From positions 1 through 11,949 of the forward strand of contig CAAEMZ010000020.1 in the NCBI GenBank assembly GCA_900757195.1: 11,949 nt of DNA, written 5' to 3'. Each line of letters starts with the position of its first letter. Positions within the stretch are counted from its first letter, which is position 1. Under the pieces are notes generated by a model. That model saw only the letters and a list, made by a program, of their open reading frames with translations, made no database searches and was not told where the DNA came from. The position numbers and the translations under genes were made by a program. Below are positions 1-5,454 of this stretch, piece after piece. This DNA is from Lachnospiraceae bacterium (GTDB lineage: Bacteria; Bacillota; Clostridia; Lachnospirales; Lachnospiraceae).

Positions 1-13
1 GGTTACCTGTCAC
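1..13 (-). CDS. Possible 5' end of a leftward gene cut by the window edge
   Basis: A GTG codon at 13-11 on the minus strand lies 9 nt downstream of a GGAGG ribosome binding site (27-23) and a consensus-like promoter (28-56). Only four complete codons are visible (GTG ACA GGT AAC), so no product can be named. The arrangement is sensible because the preceding minus-strand operon terminates at 190-254, and a new transcription unit would then start here. The true start could equally lie beyond the window edge, in which case this is untranslated leader. Confidence is low. Confidence 0.25.
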
Positions 14-27
14 GTATACCCACCTCC

Positions 28-56
28 ATTATAGAATTTTTTCATTTGGAATTCAA
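28..56 (-). promoter_or_regulatory. Sigma-A-type promoter reading leftwards out of the window
   Basis: Read on the minus strand, TTGAAT (56-51) and TATAAT (33-28) are separated by exactly 17 nt. The -10 matches consensus fully and the -35 matches 4 of 6. It lies downstream of the terminator of the four-gene ABC operon and would start a new leftward unit. The -10 directly abuts a GGAGG motif (27-23), so the predicted RNA start falls inside or just after that motif. The stretch 57-189 is AT-rich and shows no gene or other clear signal. Confidence 0.5.
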
Positions 57-189
57 TCCAAAGCTTATAAAAATAAAATTGGTGAAAAATCTGCGGAAAT
101 CGCAAAGATAAAATAAAGGACAGGTATAGATTACTACAAAAACGAAGAACCATCAATCATAATCCATCGACAAATTATCTATCCCGTTC

Positions 190-254
190 AAAACAAAAGC
201 CCGGGAGTTCATTTCAGAAAGCTTTTTGCAGCTTTCTGAAATGAACTCCCGGGC
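190..254 (-). terminator. Rho-independent terminator of the ABC exporter operon, 25-bp perfect stem
   Basis: The arms 199-223 and 230-254 are perfect reverse complements over 25 bp with a 6-nt loop (224-229). On the minus strand the stem is followed by TTTTGTTTT (198-190), giving a classic intrinsic terminator. It begins 5 nt after the TAA stop of the permease gene (262-260), so it ends the minus-strand operon. The stem is unusually long and free of mismatches. There is only a weak T run on the plus side (258-261), so bidirectional function is doubtful. Confidence 0.93.
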
Positions 255-259
255 AGGTT

Positions 260-1510
260 TTATTCGTGTCTCAATGCGTCAATCGGATTAAGATTTGCCG
301 CTTTGATGGACGGCAGAAGTCCGAAGAGGATACCGATGACCATGGAGAAGATCACGGAAAACAGGATGGCCGGAACGCTGATCGCAGACGGCGTCTGGGA
401 AACCTTTGAGATGACCTGGGCCATGATGATGCCGGCCAGGACGCCGATGATGCCGCCAAGGCTGGTCAGCACAGCGGCTTCGGTCAGAAACTGGGCTAAA
501 ATCCGGCGCTTTCTTGCACCGATCGCCTTTTTCAGGCCGATTTCCCGGGTACGTTCGGTAACGGAAACGAGCATAATGTTCATAACGCCGATGCCGCCGA
601 CAAGGAGGGAGATGCTGGCAATCCAGATGAGCTGCTGGTTTGTCGCAGCGCTCAGATCCTGAAGGTTTTTGGCCTGTTCCAGAAGGTCCGAAGCCTTGTA
701 TTTAATATCGGCCGAGGTGACCGATGTATTCAGAAGATCTGCACACTTCCGTCCGGCAGCGCTCATTTCATCGGTACTTTTTGCCCGGATAATAAGGTTC
801 TGAGGTTCGTCATAGTTATAGATGATCGGCCAGGAGGTATTCGGGATAAAAAGGATGCCTCCGCTGGAAGCGTTCATGTAATTCATATAGTCTTCCATGG
901 AATTAATGACCGGTTTGAAGGTATTGGTTTTCTGGCAGATGCCGACGATGGTAAAAAGTTCGCCTTTAATCTCAATGGTTTTGTTGAGCGGATCTGTTCC
1001 GGAAAAGAGGGACTTGGCTGCGTCCGAGTCCAGAATGGCAACCTTGCGGAAGTTTTTGTAATCACTGTCTGTGAATCCGCGGCCCTTCTGCATCTGATAA
1101 CCGCAGGTGGAAAAATACCGGTGGTCGATACCGTAAATTTTTCCGCCGTTAAACGCCGTATTATTATAGTAAATGCCTTCTGCGTAATTTCTGGCGACAT
1201 AGAGGGAGGCGCTGTCAACGCCTTCGACTTCGAGAAGGCTGTCGAGAGTATCGCTGCCGATAACGGGGACGCCCTGAGGCAGACCGTTATAAGTGGCGTC
1301 ATATTCCCAGTCATTCTGATAGAGTTTGATTTCGACGGTATTATTTCCCGAGCCGACCAGGTTCTGTTTAATCTGCTCATTGGTTCCCTTGATGGTAGAC
1401 ACAATCGAAATAATTGCGGCGATACCGATGATGATACCCAGCATGGTTAAAAAAGAACGCATTTTGTGGGACCAGATGCCCTGGAAGGAAAGTCGTATAT
1501 TTTCAAGCAT
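260..1510 (-). CDS. ABC transporter permease, MacB/YknZ (FtsX-like) family
   Basis: This 416-residue protein is probably the membrane subunit of an ABC exporter of the MacB (type VII) class. It has a first transmembrane helix at about residues 20-40, an extracytoplasmic MacB-like core domain at about 45-285, and an FtsX-type block with three helices at about 293-317, 343-367 and 378-400. The stretch after helix 2, with TERTREIG at 318-325 and KKAIGARKR at 327-335, is the cytoplasmic coupling segment typical of this family. The ending NPIDALRHE is also typical. ATG at 1510 is chosen because AAAGGAGG lies 8 nt upstream. That site overlaps the stop codon of adaptor 2, which suggests coupled translation. 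It is the last gene of the operon and is followed at once by the terminator. The length is normal for Gram-positive YknZ-like proteins and shorter than Gram-negative MacB, which fuses its ATPase. The substrate is unknown. Confidence 0.95.
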   Translation of the reverse strand: MLENIRLSFQGIWSHKMRSFLTMLGIIIGIAAIISIVSTIKGTNEQIKQNLVGSGNNTVEIKLYQNDWEYDATYNGLPQGVPVIGSDTLDSLLEVEGVDSASLYVARNYAEGIYYNNTAFNGGKIYGIDHRYFSTCGYQMQKGRGFTDSDYKNFRKVAILDSDAAKSLFSGTDPLNKTIEIKGELFTIVGICQKTNTFKPVINSMEDYMNYMNASSGGILFIPNTSWPIIYNYDEPQNLIIRAKSTDEMSAAGRKCADLLNTSVTSADIKYKASDLLEQAKNLQDLSAATNQQLIWIASISLLVGGIGVMNIMLVSVTERTREIGLKKAIGARKRRILAQFLTEAAVLTSLGGIIGVLAGIIMAQVISKVSQTPSAISVPAILFSVIFSMVIGILFGLLPSIKAANLNPIDALRHE

Positions 1511-1524
1511 AATCCGGGCCTCCT

Positions 1525-3093
1525 TTAATACATGGCAGGGGAATCGGTTTCTTTGGTTTTAACCCCTTCTTTGACGGCTTTTCCATAAGGAAAGGCAATC
1601 AGATCTTCGGCGGTCAGTCCGGAACGGATTTCCTGATAGTAGCCGTACAGTGTTGCGCCCGCATCAATGACCTGCTTTTTCAGACGGCCTTTTTCGTCGG
1701 CAATAAATACATAGTATTCACCATTGTCCTCCCGGACATAGGCCTTTGGAATGTAAAGGGCCTGGCTGGAAAGGCCGGCATCGGCCGTGATGCTCACATT
1801 TACGGGCTGGTTATTTTTAAATCCGCCGGCATCGGTGAGAACCGCTGTGAAAGGATAGTTGGACGTATTCGGGTTTGTACCGTAAGCCTGGGCATTGTCC
1901 GAAACCGGATAATCCGAGACGGAGGTGACTTCGGCCTCTGTCATCATGCCCGTTTCCATATTTGTAACGCTTACCTTCTGACCGATACGAAGCTCGTCAC
2001 GGCGGAGTTCGTTGATCGTGCCCTTCAGGTAAAAGCCGTCCTGACTGGTGACGGTGATAAAAGGAAGGGAAAAATCCATGCCCGATTCCGGGCTGCCGAC
2101 AGCTTTAACTTCACCGTTGACCGTGCTGAGGATGGTTCCGTCGGAAACATCCTTACGCATTTTTTCATACTTCAACACCGCTTCTTTGCGGTCAATCCCC
2201 AGCGTTTTCTGCTGTTTTTCCTTTTCCTTTAACTGTTTATCTCTTTCTTCGGCAGTGATGCCGTTAAAGGGATTGACGGTATTCTCAGATTCCGGAGCGG
2301 TTTCCGATATGGACACATCATAGGTGTTCATAAAGGTATCCAGCGTCATTTCATAAAAATCTGCGGGAATCTGATAGGTATAACCGTCCAGATAAATGCG
2401 GCGGCCGATGGATGGAATCTGGAGAAAGACGACAATCGGTTCGCCGTTTTTCCGTCCGGTTTCCATATCAATACCGATGATGCGGTAAAGGAATTCCGGA
2501 GTGATGATCGTTTCCGGAGAACATTTCACCGTGTAAACATTTTTCATGCCGTCCTTAAGAAAGAGAACGGTTCGCTGGTCCAGACGGGCCACGATGGCAT
2601 CCGGGTCTGCGCCGCCTTTATTGGGCGAGGATACGATCTGGGGCGTGTTCGGTTTCATCAGAATATCCACATCTCCGGCGCCGGGCTGCCGGACGGCAGC
2701 GTCTTTAAGAAGCCGGATATCCCGGTCCACCGCAGCAATCTGAATGTCTATCGTATCAATGGCGAGGGCCTGCATTTCCAGGTCCAGAGCGGCCAGGGTA
2801 TTGTCAAGCTTCATCAGAGGCGTCCCTACGGAGACAACGTCCCCTTCTTTAACGAGAATTTCCTGAATGACCTGTTCTTCGGTCACATAAACGTCCTGTG
2901 TCATATCGGTGGTTACGAAGCCGGAGGAAGCATTTTCCTCACCCCAGTAGGGAATGGACAAAATAGAAACAGGAGTGACTTCGACCTGCGTATTGGCATT
3001 TTTATAAATACGGTAGCCGCCGATACCGGCTGCCGCCACGGCAAGGGCGGCAGCGGCGCTAATCGCGGCAATCAGAGGTTTCTTCAGTTTCAT
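1525..3093 (-). CDS. HlyD/MacA-like membrane-fusion adaptor, second copy, with large insertion
   Basis: This 522-residue protein is the second adaptor of the exporter. It has a short basic N-terminus and one transmembrane helix at about residues 6-29, so it is likely anchored with its bulk outside the membrane. A first half lipoyl-like domain lies at about 67-97 (VKEGDVVSVGTPLMKLD). Helix follows at about 98-134, then an odd non-coiled segment at about 135-277, then a charged helix at about 279-317. The second half lipoyl motif is at about 320-350 (STVNGEVKAVGSPESG), and beta-barrel and membrane-proximal regions follow to about 505. The ending SGLTAEDLIAFPYG closely resembles that of adaptor 1, so the two are paralogues. 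The ATG at 3093 overlaps the ATPase gene by 35 bp, and its AAGGAGG site (9 nt spacing) lies inside that gene. The protein is about 100 residues longer than adaptor 1, mostly because of the insertion. The adaptor class is well supported; the partner arrangement is inferred. Confidence 0.9.
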   Translation of the reverse strand: MKLKKPLIAAISAAAALAVAAAGIGGYRIYKNANTQVEVTPVSILSIPYWGEENASSGFVTTDMTQDVYVTEEQVIQEILVKEGDVVSVGTPLMKLDNTLAALDLEMQALAIDTIDIQIAAVDRDIRLLKDAAVRQPGAGDVDILMKPNTPQIVSSPNKGGADPDAIVARLDQRTVLFLKDGMKNVYTVKCSPETIITPEFLYRIIGIDMETGRKNGEPIVVFLQIPSIGRRIYLDGYTYQIPADFYEMTLDTFMNTYDVSISETAPESENTVNPFNGITAEERDKQLKEKEKQQKTLGIDRKEAVLKYEKMRKDVSDGTILSTVNGEVKAVGSPESGMDFSLPFITVTSQDGFYLKGTINELRRDELRIGQKVSVTNMETGMMTEAEVTSVSDYPVSDNAQAYGTNPNTSNYPFTAVLTDAGGFKNNQPVNVSITADAGLSSQALYIPKAYVREDNGEYYVFIADEKGRLKKQVIDAGATLYGYYQEIRSGLTAEDLIAFPYGKAVKEGVKTKETDSPAMY

Positions 3094-3772
3094 CTTTTTC
3101 GGCCTCCTTTTCTGTCAGAATACCATCACGGATGATGGCCTGCCGTCTGGCATGGGATGCAATGTCTGCATCATGGGTAATCATAATAATCGTAATGCCT
3201 TCGTCATTCAGTTTTTGGAAAAGATCCATTACCTGTTCGCCGGAGGCGCTGTCCAGAGCGCCGGTCGGTTCATCGGCAAGAAGAATTTTCGGATGGTTGA
3301 CGATAGCACGGGCAATGGCAACACGCTGCTGCTGTCCGCCGGAAAGCTGTGTGGGACGGAAATGGAGACGATCGCCGAGGCCTACCCGTTCCAGGGCTTC
3401 TGTGGCCAGCGCAATACGCTCCCTTTTGGAAACGCCGGCGTAGATCAGCGGCAGATAAACATTTTCAAGGGCGGTCTGCTTTGGCAGCAGGTGAAAGCTC
3501 TGGAAAACGAAACCGATATTGTAAAGCCGCGTGTCGGAAAGCTCATTATCGGAATAGGAGAGAACGTCCTCCCCGTTCAGATGATAAGTGCCGGAAGTGG
3601 GTTTGTCCAGACAGCCGATAATATTCATCAGCGTTGTTTTGCCGGAACCGGAGGGACCCATGACCGCCAGATATTCCCCTTCCGCCACGGCGAGGGAAAT
3701 GTCCTTCAGAATGTGAACCTCCATGCTTCCCTGCATATAGTCTTTATAAATGTGTTCTAATTCAAGAATCAT
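3059..3772 (-). CDS. ABC transporter ATP-binding protein, MacB/LolD/YknY type
   Basis: This 237-residue cytoplasmic ATPase should power the adjacent permease. All nucleotide-binding motifs are intact: Walker A GPSGSGKT at residues 39-46, Q-loop Gln91, signature LSGGQ at 143-147, Walker B ILLADE at 163-168, D-loop ALD at 172-174 and switch His200. ADEPTGALD and the overall length fit the family that pairs with FtsX-like permeases (MacB, LolD, YknY, BceA relatives). The start ATG at 3772 overlaps the stop of adaptor 1 in an ATGA arrangement, and GGAGGAGG lies about 8 nt upstream, so translation is probably coupled. The acidic tail after residue 220 (EKEAEKDETEETSD) is variable in this family. 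It is the second gene of the operon. Confidence 0.97.
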   Translation of the reverse strand: MILELEHIYKDYMQGSMEVHILKDISLAVAEGEYLAVMGPSGSGKTTLMNIIGCLDKPTSGTYHLNGEDVLSYSDNELSDTRLYNIGFVFQSFHLLPKQTALENVYLPLIYAGVSKRERIALATEALERVGLGDRLHFRPTQLSGGQQQRVAIARAIVNHPKILLADEPTGALDSASGEQVMDLFQKLNDEGITIIMITHDADIASHARRQAIIRDGILTEKEAEKDETEETSDCRD

Positions 3773-5013
3773 TGAACGACCTCCTCCGCAGCGGCATTTC
3801 CCTCAGGCATATCGGTGGTCATGCCGCCGTTTACAGGCATATTTTTGGTACATGGCATACCCTCCTTCAGGTGTTCTTCCGGAAAGGCAATATAATCCTC
3901 GGCGGTCAGGCCGGAAGTGATTTCATATTCATCCATCGCTTCATCGTGTTCTCCGGTCGTGATCTTCCGTTTTTCCAGCCGGTCATTTTTTCCGGCAGCC
4001 CAGACATAGGCATCATTCCCGTCAATGACGAGATAGAAGGCAGAGAGCCACAGCCCTTCTTTGACTTCGGTCTGGCCGAGGTCCGGTTCCATGAAAACGT
4101 GCTGCCCCAGCATCAGCGGCGCCCCGTCTGTAATTTCCACATAAAAATTATAGGAAGACGATGTGGTCGATGTATCATTGCTGCTCATCATATAGGAATT
4201 GTTGTTCGAATTCACCGGATTTTCAATATCAATTTCGGTGACGGTGCCGTTCCAGACAATAGTTTCGTCAATCCGTGAGTGGATGAGCATCGGCTGTCCG
4301 GGGGTGATGGAAGCAATATTCTGTTCGTTCAGCGTACCCTTGATCCGGTATTCTTTATTGGAAAGAATCGTCATATAGGCGGAATCATCGCCGGAACCGT
4401 AGATATTCGGATTTGAACCGTCGTTGATGCTTTTGACAACGCCGTCAATTTCGCTGTGAATGGTGGCATTTTCAAGAGATTTACGGATCTGCTCGACTTC
4501 AACGGTTTTACTTTTCTGGTTATATTCGGCTCTTTTAACATCGTTCTGGGCGGTGAGAATCTGAGTCGTATAGGAAAAGACTTCACTTTCCGGAGCCTGT
4601 TCTTTTTCCTTTTTCAGGGTTTCAATCTGTTCATACAGGGTGGATATTTCATTGGCAATCCGTTCCAGTTCCAGTTCCGCTTCGCTCAGCTTCATCTGAG
4701 TTTCATCGGTATCATAGGAAAATAATTCGGTGCCCTTTTTGACCGTATCGCCTTCCTTCACAAAGACTTCTTTGATTTTACGGTCGGAGGCTTTCTGGAT
4801 TTTAATCGTTTGCTGAGGTTCGACGATGCCGGCAAAACGATTGACGGTTCCGGAAAGGTTTCCGGTGAGCTGGGCCACAGAGGTTGTGTAGGCTGCACCG
4901 GCTTCGGATGCGTCTCCGGGTTTTCTCAGGAAGAAGAACCAGACGGCGATCAAAACTGCCAGAATGACGGCGGCTCCGGCGCCGATGAAGATGCGTTTTT
5001 TCTTTTTGCTCAT
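3769..5013 (-). CDS. HlyD/MacA-like periplasmic-adaptor-type protein, first copy
   Basis: This 414-residue first gene of the operon encodes a membrane-fusion type adaptor like YknX of Bacillus or MacA. A lysine-rich start precedes one transmembrane helix at about residues 7-29. A half lipoyl motif is at about 70-101 (VKEGDTVKKGTELFSYD), followed by a helical hairpin at about 105-183 that is rich in Glu, Lys and Gln. The second half lipoyl motif is at about 184-198 (IHSEIDGVVKSIND), then beta-barrel sequence at about 215-315 with a Ser/Asn/Thr-rich loop at 266-288, and a membrane-proximal part ending in SGLTAEDYIAFPEE. A methionine-rich tail closes the protein (386-402). ATG at 5013 is supported by GGAGG 7 nt upstream. 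The host appears to lack an outer membrane, so the adaptor probably acts in the cell envelope outside the membrane rather than bridging to a TolC-type pore. The substrate is unknown. Confidence 0.93.
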   Translation of the reverse strand: MSKKKKRIFIGAGAAVILAVLIAVWFFFLRKPGDASEAGAAYTTSVAQLTGNLSGTVNRFAGIVEPQQTIKIQKASDRKIKEVFVKEGDTVKKGTELFSYDTDETQMKLSEAELELERIANEISTLYEQIETLKKEKEQAPESEVFSYTTQILTAQNDVKRAEYNQKSKTVEVEQIRKSLENATIHSEIDGVVKSINDGSNPNIYGSGDDSAYMTILSNKEYRIKGTLNEQNIASITPGQPMLIHSRIDETIVWNGTVTEIDIENPVNSNNNSYMMSSNDTSTTSSSYNFYVEITDGAPLMLGQHVFMEPDLGQTEVKEGLWLSAFYLVIDGNDAYVWAAGKNDRLEKRKITTGEHDEAMDEYEITSGLTAEDYIAFPEEHLKEGMPCTKNMPVNGGMTTDMPEGNAAAEEVVQ

Positions 5014-5045
5014 ATACTGTCCTCCAAAATCAAATTAATAATAAA

Positions 5046-5054
5046 AGTATACCA
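5046..5054 (-). promoter_or_regulatory. Extended -10 promoter for the ABC exporter operon
   Basis: On the minus strand TGGTATACT (5054-5046) contains TATACT preceded by the TG of an extended -10. It would start RNA near 5039, leaving a leader of roughly 26 nt that carries the GGAGG site at 5025-5021. No good -35 hexamer is found 16-18 nt upstream, which suggests either an extended -10 promoter or one that needs an activator. It diverges from the ileS promoter, whose -35 begins about 90 bp away. Confidence 0.55.
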
Positions 5055-5083
5055 TAAAAGCACAGGGGAATATAGGGAGGTGG

Positions 5084-5098
5084 CGCAATCTTCGCAAT
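5084..5098. repeat. Short direct repeat CGCAAT upstream of the exporter promoter
   Basis: CGCAAT occurs at 5084-5089 and again at 5093-5098, a 9-nt period. The pair lies about 45-60 nt upstream of the predicted start of the exporter RNA, where an activator could bind to offset the poor -35. A partly palindromic stretch with arms GATTT and AAATC follows at 5104-5120. Neither matches a named operator that I recognise, and six-base repeats can arise by chance. Confidence 0.25.
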
Positions 5099-5142
5099 AT
5101 TAAGATTTACTTAAGAAATCCAAATTTATTGATATTGTGGAG

Positions 5143-5171
5143 TTGACAGTGGAAAAAATATATACTATGAT
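5143..5171 (+). promoter_or_regulatory. Sigma-A promoter of the ileS-glgP unit
   Basis: TTGACA at 5143-5148 is a perfect -35. TATGAT at 5166-5171 is a 5 of 6 match for the -10, with a 17-nt spacer. RNA should start near 5178, just ahead of the T-box stem I. A strong constitutive promoter with control passed to a downstream attenuator is the usual arrangement for T-box genes. Confidence 0.88.
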
Positions 5172-5177
5172 GATTAA

Positions 5178-5425
5178 GTATATAAAAACGAAGATGGAGA
5201 CAGTAGCTTTGTGGGAAGTTTTCAGAGAGTCCGGGACGGTGGAAGCCGGATATCAGTAGCACGAAGTCGAAAATCACTCCGGAGTTGTGAACCGAAAACG
5301 GGTTTTTCGTGAGTAAGGGAGCCGGCATCCTGCCGTTACCGGGAGAGCATATGTTGGTATGCTGCATAAGGTGGTTTAATGATTGTTTTCGGGCTTTCAT
5401 CCTTTGCGGTGAAAGTCCGTTTCTT
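5178..5425 (+). promoter_or_regulatory. T-box leader (tRNA-Ile sensing riboswitch) of ileS
   Basis: The leader shows the known T-box parts in order. GGAG (5196-5199) can pair with CUCC (5277-5280) to close the specifier loop, which holds AGUA (5202-5205) on one side. The other side has GAAAAUCA, with AUC (5273-5275), an Ile codon, followed by the expected purine. AGAGAG (5224-5229) and the distal GGUGGAAGCC (5238-5247) are the conserved stem I motifs. Possible stem II pairing is CGAAAA (5293-5298) with UUUUCG (5304-5309). Stem III is AGCAUA (5346-5351) with UAUGCU (5358-5363). An antiterminator and a competing terminator follow. Uncharged tRNA-Ile should bind the specifier and the UGGU bulge and allow read-through into ileS. 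The specifier matches the downstream gene, which makes the call strong. Confidence 0.93.
5368..5404 (+). promoter_or_regulatory. T-box antiterminator with UGGU tRNA acceptor-end binding bulge
   Basis: AAGG (5368-5371) can pair with CCUU (5401-5404), and AUGA (5379-5382) with UCAU (5397-5400). This leaves a 7-nt one-sided bulge UGGUUUA (5372-5378), the same geometry as known antiterminators. UGGU is complementary to ACCA, the expected 3' end of tRNA-Ile with discriminator A. The last three bulge bases, UUA, differ from the usual ACC. Bases 5397-5404 are shared with the terminator hairpin, so the two structures exclude each other. Confidence 0.8.
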
Positions 5426-5430
5426 ATTTA
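5390..5430 (+). terminator. Regulated intrinsic terminator (attenuator) of the T-box leader
   Basis: The arm 5390-5400 pairs with 5409-5419 over 11 bp including two G-U pairs, with an 8-nt loop (5401-5408). A T-rich run follows (TTTCTTATTT from 5421). It lies 25 nt before the ileS start and competes with the antiterminator for 5397-5404. It should form when tRNA-Ile is charged, which stops transcription before ileS. Confidence 0.88.
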
Positions 5431-5454
5431 TGATAAAAGAATGGAGGAATTATT

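Noticed and set aside
3132..3760. Long plus-strand open frames (up to 202 codons) opposite the ABC ATPase gene
   Set aside because: They lie wholly antisense to a gene with all ABC motifs, and their translations show no recognisable domain.
5065..5083. G-rich run (GGGG, GGG, GG, GG) upstream of the exporter operon
   Set aside because: Only two tracts of three or more G are present, which is too few for a stable G-quadruplex.
5107..5400. Minus-strand open frame of 97 codons
   Set aside because: It is antisense to the T-box leader and crosses the ileS promoter. The RNA structure explains the sequence better.
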